From the NCBI RefSeq assembly GCF_011290505.1, contig NZ_JAANPV010000002.1:310001-374000 (forward strand): a stretch of 64,000 bases of DNA, read 5' to 3'. A model generated the notes under the pieces. It saw nothing but the letters and a program-made list of their open reading frames with translations. It had not been told where the DNA came from and did not search any database. The stretch's first letter is position 1. The number at the start of each line of letters is the position of its first letter. The position numbers were made by a program, and so were the translations under genes. This document shows positions 37,197 to 45,877 of the stretch, one piece after another. The stretch is from Paenalcaligenes suwonensis (GTDB taxonomy: Bacteria; Pseudomonadota; Gammaproteobacteria; Burkholderiales; Burkholderiaceae_B).

Positions 37197-37345
37197 TAAC
37201 TTATCTGCTCTGATATGAAGAAGAGACGTACATGATTCCTGCAATGTCTTACCTATACAGCCAGCGCTGGAATGATGTACAGCCTGGATACGCAGCAAAA
37301 CTGCAGCACATTTCTACACCCACCCATTACGTAGAGAGATCCACC

Positions 37346-37423
37346 ATGAAAAAACTATTGATTGCACTGAAACGTATTATCAAAGACGCACGCGTTCAAG
37401 CCGCTCAAGACACCATCTTGTAA
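37346..37423 (+). CDS. Small basic peptide (25 aa), or C-terminal part of a 63-aa protein starting at 37232
   Basis: The in-frame ATG at 37346 opens a 25-residue amphipathic basic peptide beginning MKKLLIALKRIIKDAR. The same frame is open from an ATG at 37232 preceded by AAGAAGAG, which would give 63 residues, so either start could be used. The shorter form is attractive because the next small gene begins with the same MKxxLxxLKR pattern. Both lie after the tandem-operator promoter and before a strong terminator. I do not recognise the family; its helical, cationic character could suit membrane or nucleic-acid binding. Confidence 0.5.
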   Translation: MKKLLIALKRIIKDARVQAAQDTIL

Positions 37424-37482
37424 AACGACAGGCTGCATAAGCCTACAGAATTCCGTACCACTGATTTAGGGGAATATTTGCC

Positions 37483-37608
37483 ATGAAAACTGCACTGCAT
37501 ACATTGAAACGTTGTTCCTACGGCGCTGTTCATATGCTGTGGACGTTGGCAGATACTATCCATGAAGCCCGTATGCGTGACCCACGCTACCGCTCTCATT
37601 GGTACTAA
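37483..37608 (+). CDS. Small basic protein (41 aa), paralogous N-terminus to its neighbour
   Basis: A 41-residue open frame, too short for ordinary gene callers, with AGGGGA at a usable distance upstream of the ATG. It begins MKTALHTLKR, matching MKxxLxxLKR of the preceding peptide, continues with a hydrophobic helix (AVHMLWTLADTIHEAR), and ends in an Arg/Tyr-rich tail (MRDPRYRSHWY). It is flanked by the tandem-operator promoter and a rho-independent terminator, which supports a real two-gene unit of about 500 bases. The function is unknown. Confidence 0.6.
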   Translation: MKTALHTLKRCSYGAVHMLWTLADTIHEARMRDPRYRSHWY

Positions 37609-37671
37609 TGCTTTACGATACCTGCGGTTATCGGCAGTAATGTAGTTACCGCAAATTGCATCACTTCGCTT

Positions 37672-37711
37672 AAATCCCAAATCGATCTCCCTTCGGCTTG
37701 GGATTTTTTTT
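37672..37711 (+). terminator. Rho-independent terminator after the small-peptide genes
   Basis: A 9-bp stem (37672-37680 with 37698-37706 or one base on) surrounds a loop containing CTTCGG and is followed by a run of eight T. It points along the plus strand, and the only plus-strand genes it can serve are the two small peptide genes upstream. Confidence 0.88.
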
Positions 37712-37747
37712 GTGCGCAAGTAGCCTGCCTAGCCCACGTACACTCGA

Positions 37748-39793
37748 CTAGGCATTGCTAGGTTTGTTCAGTAAATCCTTAAGACGGCCTAAACGTTCTT
37801 TGGGACTTAAGGCTTTATCTTCAGGGCTTTCTTCAGGCACAGCCTCTAAACCCATTTCTTCTATAAAACGTGATTTCTCACGCACTACGTATTCACGTGC
37901 ACGCCTACGGCGTTTACACCAGCTTAAGCGCAAACTACGCTGTGCCCGCGTAATACCTACGTACATCAACCTACGCTCTTCTTGCACGCGGTTAGCCAGC
38001 ACTTCTTGTTCATCGCCAACGATATCTTCGTCTTCACGGCCTAAGTGCGGTAACAACCCTTCTTCTACCCCGATGAGCAACACATGCGGGTACTCCAAAC
38101 CTTTAGAGGCATGCAAGGTAGATAAGCGTACTGCATCGGGTTCTTCGTCGTCTTCACCACGCTCAAGCATGGTAATCAGCGCCACGTGTTGTACTAGTTC
38201 GCGCAGGCCCATCCCGTCTTCTTCAGCCTTACGTTTTAACCAGCCAATCAGTTCTAACACGTTGGTCCAACGCAATTGTGCTGGGCGCTCATCAAACATG
38301 TCGTACAGATAGCGCTCATAATCAATGGCATGCAGCATTTCGTCTAACAGCTCGCCCGCATCTGCCCCCTCTTGCTCGGACCTATCGCGTACACGTTGGA
38401 TGAAGTCAGCAAAGGTACGTAGTGGTTGTAATTGACGCTCAGCCAAGCGATCCGTTAACCCTATTTCAAACACCGCCTCATACAGCGACTGTCCGCTGGC
38501 AGCGGCGTACTCACCTAAGCTTTGTAAGGTGGTTTGGCCTATGCCTCGCCTAGGGGTAGTGGCAGCACGAATAAAAGCAGGATCGTCCTGATCATTCGCC
38601 ATAATGCGTAGGTACGCCAAAATATCGCGAATTTCCGCTTTATCAAAAAAGCTTTGCCCACCCGCAATCACATACGGAATACGCATATCACGTAATGTTT
38701 GCTCCAGTATGCGAGCTTGGTGATTACTGCGGTACAAAATGGCGAAGTCTTTCCACTGCGCTTTGCGGTCAAAGCGCTCAGCCGAGATGGTAACGCCAGC
38801 CCACTGCGCTTCGGCCAGTTCATTTTCTGACGCCTTGATAGAAATGCTTTCGCCTATGCCCAAGTCTGACCACAGCTTCTTCCCGAACACCACCGGATTG
38901 TGACCAATCACATTATTAGCGGCCGACAAAATACGCTGCACAGAGCGGTAGTTTTGCTCAAGCTTAATCAACTGCAAGTTGGGAAAGTCTATGCCTAGGC
39001 GCTCTAAGTTTTCTACCGTAGCACCGCGCCACGCATAAATAGCTTGGTCATCATCGCCCACTGCCGTCAGCATGCCTCGTGACCCTATAAGGCTGAGCAA
39101 AAACTGATACTGGCATTGGTTGGTGTCTTGATATTCGTCTACTAACAAATAATGCACTCGGGCTTGCCAGCGCTCACGCACTTCGGCGTGATCCAGCAGT
39201 ATTTGTGCAGGCAAACGTACCAAGTCATCAAAATCCACCGCTTGGTACGCCGCCAAGGTGGCACAGTAATCCCTATACACCCGCGCGGCTTCTACTTGGC
39301 TGGGCGTACTCGCACTGCGTTCTGCCTCGTCTGGCCCCAGCAACGCATTTTTCCACAGCGATATTTCTTGCTGCACCGCACGCAAGCGCCCCTTATCGGT
39401 GGTCGCCAACAACTCTTGGATAATGCCCAACGAATCATTGGAGTCCATAATGGAAAAGCTGGTTTTTAACCCTGCCCATTTAGACTCTTCACGTAAAAAC
39501 TTCAAACCTAATGAGTGAAACGTGCTGACCGTAATACCGCGCATCAGGCGCTTGTCCACAATTTGCTCTAAGCGCTCGCGCATTTCGCGTGCGGCTTTAT
39601 TGGTAAAGGTCAGCGCCACAACGTTACGCCCGCTATAGCCACAATCACGCAATAAATACGCCATTTTCTGCGTAATTACGCGCGTTTTACCACTACCTGC
39701 ACCGGCCAATACCAGCGCAGGTCCATCTAGATACAGCACGGCCTCGCGCTGTTTTGCATTCAAATCCGTGGGTACTTGATTGCTCACGGTCAT
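37748..39793 (-). CDS. rep: ATP-dependent DNA helicase Rep
   Basis: A 681-residue superfamily 1A 3'-5' helicase. Q motif and Walker A: LNAKQREAVLYLDGPALVLAGAGSGKT (residues 11-37). Then TFTNKAAREMRERL, VDEYQDTN (Walker B region), GDDDQAIYAWRGA and QNYRS. Later motifs are VRLSTLHASKGLEYPHVLLIG and RLMYVGITRAQRSL. The ending (LGRLKDLLNKPSNA) and length favour Rep over UvrD. It helps replication forks pass obstacles and restart, which fits its position 12 bases downstream of priA. Confidence 0.92.
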   Translation of the reverse strand: MTVSNQVPTDLNAKQREAVLYLDGPALVLAGAGSGKTRVITQKMAYLLRDCGYSGRNVVALTFTNKAAREMRERLEQIVDKRLMRGITVSTFHSLGLKFLREESKWAGLKTSFSIMDSNDSLGIIQELLATTDKGRLRAVQQEISLWKNALLGPDEAERSASTPSQVEAARVYRDYCATLAAYQAVDFDDLVRLPAQILLDHAEVRERWQARVHYLLVDEYQDTNQCQYQFLLSLIGSRGMLTAVGDDDQAIYAWRGATVENLERLGIDFPNLQLIKLEQNYRSVQRILSAANNVIGHNPVVFGKKLWSDLGIGESISIKASENELAEAQWAGVTISAERFDRKAQWKDFAILYRSNHQARILEQTLRDMRIPYVIAGGQSFFDKAEIRDILAYLRIMANDQDDPAFIRAATTPRRGIGQTTLQSLGEYAAASGQSLYEAVFEIGLTDRLAERQLQPLRTFADFIQRVRDRSEQEGADAGELLDEMLHAIDYERYLYDMFDERPAQLRWTNVLELIGWLKRKAEEDGMGLRELVQHVALITMLERGEDDEEPDAVRLSTLHASKGLEYPHVLLIGVEEGLLPHLGREDEDIVGDEQEVLANRVQEERRLMYVGITRAQRSLRLSWCKRRRRAREYVVREKSRFIEEMGLEAVPEESPEDKALSPKERLGRLKDLLNKPSNA

Positions 39794-39805
39794 AGGGGGT
39801 TATCC

Positions 39806-41902
39806 TTAAATCTCCAAGGGGTCTACTTCCAGTACCCAACGTACCCGATACTCTTTGGCCAACGGCGTCAGCACATGACGCCAATGACGTAAAAACTGCT
39901 GCAACGCAGGCCTATGCTGGCTTTCGGCCAGCAGTTGCGCGCGTTCGCTATTGGCTACCCTAACAATACGCAGCGGTACAGGATCATACAATTGCACATG
40001 CTGTATGCCCGTTAACGTTTGCGCTTGCTCTTTGGCTACCGTTAAAAAACTTAACACCCGCGCAAGTTCTGGCGCATCTGCCGTGAGCAACGCCTGATAC
40101 GAGTACGGCGGTAACCCTACCGTTTTGCGTTCTTCTAAGGTGACGCGCGCAAAACCTGCGTAATCTTGCCTTAATAATGACTGATACACCACCTGTTCTG
40201 GATAACCCGTTTGTATCAGTACCCGCGCCCCCGCCGTGTGCCTACCAGCCCTACCCGCCACCTGCATTAATTGTGCAAACAAACGCTCTGGTGCACGGAA
40301 GTCTTGAGCAAATAATTGCGAGTCAGCATTGAGCACCACCACTAAGCCCAAGTTGGCGAAATCATGCCCTTTAGACACCATTTGCGTGCCGACTAAGATA
40401 TCCACATTGCCCGCGTGCACTTCTGAAAACAGCTTCTCGGCACTGCCTTTTAAGCGTGTGCTGTCGGCATCAATACGCATGACCCGCGCGCCCGTAAAGT
40501 GCTCAGCTAAGAATTCCTCTACGCGCTGTGTGCCGCGTCCCATGGCTTTAAGATCTTGGTCTCTACAGTCGGGACAATAACGCGGCACCGCCGCCTGATA
40601 CCCGCAATGGTGGCACTGCAAATAGGTTCTGCCTCCCTTGCTACGGTGCAATACCGTGTAAGCACTACAGCGTTTGCACTGACTTAACCAGCCACACGAT
40701 GTACAGCTTAGTACTGGCGCATAACCTCGCCTATTTAAGAACACCAATACCTGCTGTTTGTTATCTAAGCAGTGTTGCATGGCTTCTAAAAACTGCGGCG
40801 AGAATCCCTCTTCAAGCTGCGCCCTACGTGTATCCACCAATCGTATTTCTGGCAACGACTGCGTGCGAGCACGCTGGGTTAGCGAGCACAGTTGATAACG
40901 CCCTTCTTTAGCGTGTGCCCAACTTTCCATGGAAGGCGTTGCTGACCCCAATACCACAGGTACTTGCGCCGTATGGCCTCGCCATATGGCTAAATCACGC
41001 GCTGAATAGCGTAAGCCTTCTTGCTGCTTATACGAGGTGTCGTGCTCTTCATCCACAATAATCAGCCCCAATGACGCTAAGGGGGCAAAAATGGATAAGC
41101 GTGTTCCCAGCAATACCCGTGCTTCACCTTGCTCTAAGGACAGCCACGAGCGTAAACGTTCGCCTTCAGACAACCCGCTATGCAGCACAGCCACTGGATA
41201 GGCTTCGCCATCTTTTTGTAAACGGCGACGCAGCGCCTGCTCAAACTGAGGCGTTAGATTGATCTCGGGCACCATGAACAAGACTTGCTTTCCTTGCTCT
41301 AGCACCTTCAAGGCCGCTGCCAAATACACTTCGGTTTTGCCACTGCCCGTAATACCATGCAACAGCACTGTTTGGTGGCCATCAACAGCGTGAATATGCT
41401 GTACAGCTGCTTGCTGTTCGGCATTTAACACAATGATCTCAGGATCAGCTACAGCAGTCTTCGCGGCGGCCTTACGTCGTTTACGTAATCTGGCCACAGG
41501 TCCACCAGCGGCTCGCTTACCGGTATACGCTGCGGGCTTACGCAAGCTTAACGGCAGTACTGGCAGCAACACCTCGCCTAGAGGACGCTGGTAATAGCTG
41601 GCGGCAAAATGTGCCATCTGTAAGCTAGCAGCACTGAGTGGGGCCGTGTCGTCTAGCAGCATATCGATGGCTTTGACGTGTTTGGCCTCGAATACTGGTT
41701 GTGCTGGCGTTTCTACCACCACACCCACCATTTGGCGACGGCCAAAATGTACTAGCACCCTACTACCTATGACTACTGCTGCATCATGGTAATAGTCAAA
41801 CAGGTCATCCAATGGCACATCCAATGCCACACGCAACCAGTATTTAGAAGCCGGCTCAGTGCTCTGTTTAGGCTCCACCTGTGCGGGAATTGGATTAGAC
41901 AT
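39806..41902 (-). CDS. priA: Primosomal helicase PriA
   Basis: A 698-residue replication-restart helicase. The N-terminal 3'-DNA-binding domain covers about residues 20-115. The helicase core has Walker A GITGSGKTEVYLAA (about 184-197), DEEHD, and GSATPSMES. The zinc-binding insert shows four CxxC-type pairs between CTSCGW and CPDC. It is longest in the linker after residue 120, which is rich in Lys, Arg and Ala. It probably forms an operon with rep. The upstream gap contains DnaA-box-like sequences. Confidence 0.94.
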   Translation of the reverse strand: MSNPIPAQVEPKQSTEPASKYWLRVALDVPLDDLFDYYHDAAVVIGSRVLVHFGRRQMVGVVVETPAQPVFEAKHVKAIDMLLDDTAPLSAASLQMAHFAASYYQRPLGEVLLPVLPLSLRKPAAYTGKRAAGGPVARLRKRRKAAAKTAVADPEIIVLNAEQQAAVQHIHAVDGHQTVLLHGITGSGKTEVYLAAALKVLEQGKQVLFMVPEINLTPQFEQALRRRLQKDGEAYPVAVLHSGLSEGERLRSWLSLEQGEARVLLGTRLSIFAPLASLGLIIVDEEHDTSYKQQEGLRYSARDLAIWRGHTAQVPVVLGSATPSMESWAHAKEGRYQLCSLTQRARTQSLPEIRLVDTRRAQLEEGFSPQFLEAMQHCLDNKQQVLVFLNRRGYAPVLSCTSCGWLSQCKRCSAYTVLHRSKGGRTYLQCHHCGYQAAVPRYCPDCRDQDLKAMGRGTQRVEEFLAEHFTGARVMRIDADSTRLKGSAEKLFSEVHAGNVDILVGTQMVSKGHDFANLGLVVVLNADSQLFAQDFRAPERLFAQLMQVAGRAGRHTAGARVLIQTGYPEQVVYQSLLRQDYAGFARVTLEERKTVGLPPYSYQALLTADAPELARVLSFLTVAKEQAQTLTGIQHVQLYDPVPLRIVRVANSERAQLLAESQHRPALQQFLRHWRHVLTPLAKEYRVRWVLEVDPLEI

Positions 41903-41952
41903 GATGACTCGCAGGGAGAAGTAAGTTGTCTAGCATGCTATGGCCACCAGCC

Positions 41953-42138
41953 TGTGGATAACTTTGGGGAAAAAGCCCAGAAAACTGTGGGGATTGATGT
42001 GGACAACCTACTGTGAAAATAAACAGTCCCTGTTGAAAAATAAGTATATTAGTTTAATTTCAATAACTTACGATAAAAACCAAAGACTTACCATGAACAA
42101 CGACTTCTAAGTTGGCTATTTTGTAAAACTGTGCACAA
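41953..42138 (-). other. Cluster of DnaA-box-like sites upstream of priA
   Basis: TGTGGATAA at 41953-41961 is a perfect consensus DnaA box (TTATCCACA on the other strand). TGTGGACAA at 41998-42006 and TGTGCACAA at 42130-42138 each differ at one consensus position, and all three point the same way. Between the last two lies a clearly AT-rich stretch (about 42010-42090). This may be DnaA control of the priA-rep promoter, DnaA titration, or a coincidence. An origin cannot be claimed from this alone, since no dnaA, dnaN or rpmH gene is seen. Confidence 0.5.
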
Positions 42139-42157
42139 CCACAGTAGGCCAACCGTG

Positions 42158-42178
42158 AAAAAGGGCCCAGAGGCCCTT
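42158..42178 (-). terminator. Rho-independent terminator after hemE
   Basis: A 7-bp stem (AAGGGCC 42161-42167 with GGCCCTT 42172-42178) is followed on the minus strand by five T. It lies seven bases past the hemE stop codon, so priA must have its own promoter in the AT-rich gap. Confidence 0.85.
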
Positions 42179-42184
42179 ATTTGC

Positions 42185-43258
42185 TTACTTGTGCATGGCT
42201 GCACTGTAGCTATGTACCTCGTCTACCAAGACTTTAACCATGTCGGGATCCGTGAAGCGGGAAATCCCATGACCAAAGTTAAAGACGTGGCCACCGTTAC
42301 CCACTACACCGTAGTCATCAATAACTCGGCGTACTTCGCGACGAATGGCTTCTTCGCCACCAAACATAGTCATTGGATCTAAGTTACCTTGGAAGGCCAC
42401 TTTGTCTTGAATACGCTGACGCGCTTGCGACAGGTTCACTGTCCAGTCTAAGCCCATGGCATCACAACCGCACTCAGCGATAGTTTCCAACCATTGGCCA
42501 CCGCCTTTGGTAAAGACGATTACTGGCACTTTGCGCCCGTCGTGTTCGCGGATTAAACCGTCTACCACCATTTTTGTGTAGTGCAGTGAGAACTCTTGGA
42601 ATAAACCATCGGCCAGCACACCACCCCAGCTATCAAAGATCATGGCCGCTTGCGCACCCGAACGAATTTGTTGATTCAGGTATTCGATTGTGGTTTCTGC
42701 GTTAATTTTCAAAATACGGTGCAACAGATCGGGACGGGCATACAGCATGCTTTTAATCATGCGGTAGTCAGACGACCCTTGGCCCTCTACCATGTAGCAG
42801 CCGATGGTCCAGGGGCTACCAGCAAAACCGATTAGCGGTACGCGACCATCAAGCTCTTGGCGAATGAGTTCTACTGCATCAAAAACGTATTGCAGCTTGG
42901 CCATATCGGGCACATGCAGTTTATCTACATCTGCTTCGGTACGAATAGGCGAGGCAAATCGCGGGCCTTCACCTTCGTAAAAACCCAACCCCAAGCCCAT
43001 GGCATCGGGTACGGTCAGAATATCGGAGAACAGAATTGCTGCGTCCAAATCAAAACGGCGCAACGGCTGTAATGTGACCTCACACGCATACTCTCGATTC
43101 TGCGCCAGCCCCATAAAAGAACCGGCCTCAGCACGAGTTGCTCGGTATTCTGGCAAATATCTACCTGCTTGGCGCATTAACCAAACGGGGGTATATGGCA
43201 CAGGCTCACGTAATAATGAACGCAACAGAATATCGTTTTTAAGTTGTGGTAAAGACAC
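42185..43258 (-). CDS. hemE: Uroporphyrinogen decarboxylase
   Basis: A 357-residue cytoplasmic enzyme decarboxylating uroporphyrinogen III to coproporphyrinogen III in heme synthesis. Its signatures are [19 protein letters not shown] near residues 24-42, the catalytic-Asp region [23 protein letters not shown] and FNFGHGI near the end. The start is GTG at 43258, with AGGGA five bases upstream. Its own terminator follows. Confidence 0.95.
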   Translation of the reverse strand: MSLPQLKNDILLRSLLREPVPYTPVWLMRQAGRYLPEYRATRAEAGSFMGLAQNREYACEVTLQPLRRFDLDAAILFSDILTVPDAMGLGLGFYEGEGPRFASPIRTEADVDKLHVPDMAKLQYVFDAVELIRQELDGRVPLIGFAGSPWTIGCYMVEGQGSSDYRMIKSMLYARPDLLHRILKINAETTIEYLNQQIRSGAQAAMIFDSWGGVLADGLFQEFSLHYTKMVVDGLIREHDGRKVPVIVFTKGGGQWLETIAECGCDAMGLDWTVNLSQARQRIQDKVAFQGNLDPMTMFGGEEAIRREVRRVIDDYGVVGNGGHVFNFGHGISRFTDPDMVKVLVDEVHSYSAAMHK

Positions 43259-43288
43259 AGCAATCCCTATAAGAAAAATGCCCGACGT

Positions 43289-44092
43289 TTAATCGTCGGT
43301 GTGTACTGGAGGCCCTGGTGGGTTCCTAAAGCCTTCGGCTTTGATATCGTGTTTACGCATCAAAGCCCAAAATGCACGCCTATGCTTTTGCACTGAACGC
43401 GCCGCCATGGCGATGTTCCCAGCGCTACGCCCCAATGCGGCACGTATATACGCTTTTTCAAACCGCGAAACCACAATATTTTTGGCTTCTTGGAAGGACT
43501 CTCGCGAGGTGGCATACCGGGTAGCAACCGCCGCCGCATAGGCTTCAAGAGTGGCCCCGCTCTGCTGCAATATGGTAGCGCATAAATGGTCTTCTTCGAC
43601 ACTGTGGCCTGCGCCTACCTTATCGAGATCCATCGCATAGTAGGCAGTAGTTGCCTTATCGTGCAAAGCATGGGTAGTCTGCCGCACCCGTTTCAACATG
43701 TAGATACGCGTACGCAGCTCTTCTAGGCACATGGGAGCTCGTAGAAAATCCGCCACACCCAGTGTTAACAAGTCGCCCATGGCGGTGGCTTTTAAATCTT
43801 CCACCAAACAAAACAGCGGAGTTTGAAAGCTTTGTTGTGCAAAAAACAGGCTTTTGCGCACAAACGCTAAGTTGTGCTGACCAACGGATAACAAACAAGC
43901 ATCGAACCGTCTGGCTGGCATGGCCAATGCACGCAACACCTGTGTGTCATCAACCTGCTGCGCCAAGACTGAATCATGACGCTCTAGCATTTGTACCCGT
44001 AGTTTACCCTGCGCATGTTCCCCCACAAAAGCACGAGCCCTTTCATGCGTTTCGTCTAGCCTTACTACCGCACAATCGATGGGATCTTTCAT
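43289..44092 (-). CDS. Orphan pseudo-receiver regulator with Fis-type HTH
   Basis: A 267-residue protein. Residues 1-140 have the outline of a response-regulator receiver, but FDACLLSVG replaces the usual phosphorylated Asp motif and the conserved Lys position reads RAP, so phosphorylation is unlikely. Residues about 205-260 form a Fis/NtrC-type helix-turn-helix (VVSRFEKAYIRAALGRSAGNIAMAARSVQKHRRAFWALMRKH). No sigma-54 AAA+ domain lies between them. A strong GGAGG precedes the ATG. No histidine kinase is adjacent. Its target genes are unknown. Confidence 0.75.
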   Translation of the reverse strand: MKDPIDCAVVRLDETHERARAFVGEHAQGKLRVQMLERHDSVLAQQVDDTQVLRALAMPARRFDACLLSVGQHNLAFVRKSLFFAQQSFQTPLFCLVEDLKATAMGDLLTLGVADFLRAPMCLEELRTRIYMLKRVRQTTHALHDKATTAYYAMDLDKVGAGHSVEEDHLCATILQQSGATLEAYAAAVATRYATSRESFQEAKNIVVSRFEKAYIRAALGRSAGNIAMAARSVQKHRRAFWALMRKHDIKAEGFRNPPGPPVHTDD

Positions 44093-44211
44093 CGTTTACC
44101 TCCATGAATGCCTGCATTACAAACATGGATGTACTGTAGTTAAAGCCTAAATCGTCCACAATTCGGTGTTCTGACAACTCAGCAATTACCAACTGATAAT
44201 ACTGTCAGCCC

Positions 44212-45159
44212 TTATGGACGAGCACACCGCCGCAACTCAGCTGGCATAGACTCGCCATCATCCCATGAAGCGGGGTCTTCCAAAGGTTCTAGGTGGCTAT
44301 CAATTTGGATGGGGCTCACCACATTGGCAATGCGCTGCTCTATTTGCTCAAGCAAGTCGTGCCCTTTTTGCACTGTCCAACTGCCAGGGACCAAGATATG
44401 TACCGACATGAAGCGCTGTGCGCCCGAGCGTCGTGTACGCAAGGCGTGGTACAGCACACCTTGTTCGCAGTAAGTGTCTAGCACAGAGGTAATTTGAGCG
44501 ATCTCGTCGTCAGCCAAGGCGGCATCCATCAGCCCATTAATAGAGCGTTTCACCAAGCCCCAGCCGGTACGGATAATATGCAAGCCCACCCCAATGGCAA
44601 CCACAGCATCCACCCATAACCAACCGGTAAGCATCACAATCCCAACGCCCACCAGCACACCGCCGGTAGTCCAGACATCGCTAAGAATATGCTGGGCATC
44701 AGCCTCTAGGGTAATGGAATCATGACGGCGTGCGGCCCCCAACAAGATTCGCGCCAATACAAAGTTCACAATAGACGCCAATACCGCCAACCCCATACCC
44801 AAACCGGGTTGTTCTAGCGGGGTAGGGTTCAACAGGTGATCGATGGCTGTCACGATAATCATCAGTGCAGCTAAGAGGATAAGCATCCCTTCTGCTCCAC
44901 TGGAAAAATACTCTACTTTCTCGTGCCCGTACGGGTGTTTTTCGTCGGCAGGTTTAGCCGCAATAATCAGCACAATCAACGCCAAAATAGCAGCGACTAA
45001 ATTGACAATAGACTCCAGTGCGTCAGACAACAACCCCACTGAACCGGTTAAGGCGTACGCCCCCGCTTTCAAGGCAATGGTAAGAATAGCACCCACAATG
45101 GAGAGCACAGCAAAACGCACCAACGATGGCCTAGTTTGCTGAATTTCTGGCTGTTGCAT
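44212..45159 (-). CDS. Cation diffusion facilitator family metal exporter
   Basis: A 315-residue CDF transporter with six membrane segments in residues 15-215 and a cytoplasmic C-terminal domain. The metal-site residues are in LLSDALESIVN (D46, with E49) and in DAQHILSDVWTT (H157, D161). A His-rich loop KHPYGHEKVEYF follows segment 2. The H157/D161 pair suits Zn, but Fe, Mn or Co are also possible. It lies divergently beside the ogt gene, with overlapping upstream sequence. The likely role is exporting a divalent metal from the cytoplasm by proton antiport. Confidence 0.88.
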   Translation of the reverse strand: MQQPEIQQTRPSLVRFAVLSIVGAILTIALKAGAYALTGSVGLLSDALESIVNLVAAILALIVLIIAAKPADEKHPYGHEKVEYFSSGAEGMLILLAALMIIVTAIDHLLNPTPLEQPGLGMGLAVLASIVNFVLARILLGAARRHDSITLEADAQHILSDVWTTGGVLVGVGIVMLTGWLWVDAVVAIGVGLHIIRTGWGLVKRSINGLMDAALADDEIAQITSVLDTYCEQGVLYHALRTRRSGAQRFMSVHILVPGSWTVQKGHDLLEQIEQRIANVVSPIQIDSHLEPLEDPASWDDGESMPAELRRCARP

Positions 45160-45288
45160 ACCCTCTCCTGTGTGGTCGTAATGGCACCGGCTGTCATTAT
45201 ACGTCAGCGTATTTTTCCTAAAGCGGATGCGAATCAGACGCGAAAACTCTACACTATCTCACTACCTATTTTTTGCATGGCTGTCCTT

Positions 45289-45846
45289 ATGTCTACCCTT
45301 TTTCTACTCGAACGCGCCGCCTCACCGCTGGGTGAAATGCTAGTGGTGACTGACGAACAAGGGCGCTTACGCGCGCTAGACTGGGAAGATCATGCTGAGC
45401 GTCTGCAGACGCTGATGCAACGCCAATACAAAGACCAGCCTTACACACTGCAAAACACACACATACGCTCGGATGCCGCGCGTGCTGTACTGCGTTATTT
45501 CGAGGGCGACATGCAAGCCATTGAGCAACTACCCACCCAAACAGGCGGTACGGCTTTTCAGCAGCAAGTGTGGACGTGCTTACTCACTATTCCCTGTGGG
45601 CAAACCATTAGTTATGCCGAGTTGGCAAACCGCATTGGTAACCCTAAAGCGGTACGTGCGGTAGGTTTAGCTAATGGCGCAAACCCTATTAGTATTGTGG
45701 TGCCCTGCCATAGAGTGATTGGCAGTAACCAGCGCTTAACGGGATATGGTGGCGGCTTGCCACGTAAACAGTGGCTACTGCAACATGAATACGCCCATAC
45801 ACAGCAAGAAACGGAGTGTGGCCAACTGCCTTTGGCTTTACGCTAA
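45289..45846 (+). CDS. ogt: Methylated-DNA-protein cysteine methyltransferase (Ogt type)
   Basis: A 185-residue suicide repair protein removing alkyl groups from O6-alkylguanine. The acceptor is C140 in VVPCHRVIG, with the DNA-binding helix ELANRIGNPKAVRAVG before it and GYGGGLPRKQWLLQHE after it. ATG 45289 (MSTLFLLERA) is chosen as the natural family start; ATG 45277 is four codons upstream, and the longer frame to 45136 overlaps the divergent transporter gene. It is followed 31 bases later by an Ada-like gene carrying a second methyltransferase domain. Confidence 0.9.
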   Translation: MSTLFLLERAASPLGEMLVVTDEQGRLRALDWEDHAERLQTLMQRQYKDQPYTLQNTHIRSDAARAVLRYFEGDMQAIEQLPTQTGGTAFQQQVWTCLLTIPCGQTISYAELANRIGNPKAVRAVGLANGANPISIVVPCHRVIGSNQRLTGYGGGLPRKQWLLQHEYAHTQQETECGQLPLALR

Positions 45847-45877
45847 AGGCTCATAGGACTTTTTATGAAGCTCTGCC

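Noticed and set aside
41903-42184. Calling this gap the chromosome origin
   Set aside because: Only three good DnaA-like boxes are present, and dnaA, dnaN, rpmH and parAB are absent. Betaproteobacterial origins normally lie by dnaA.
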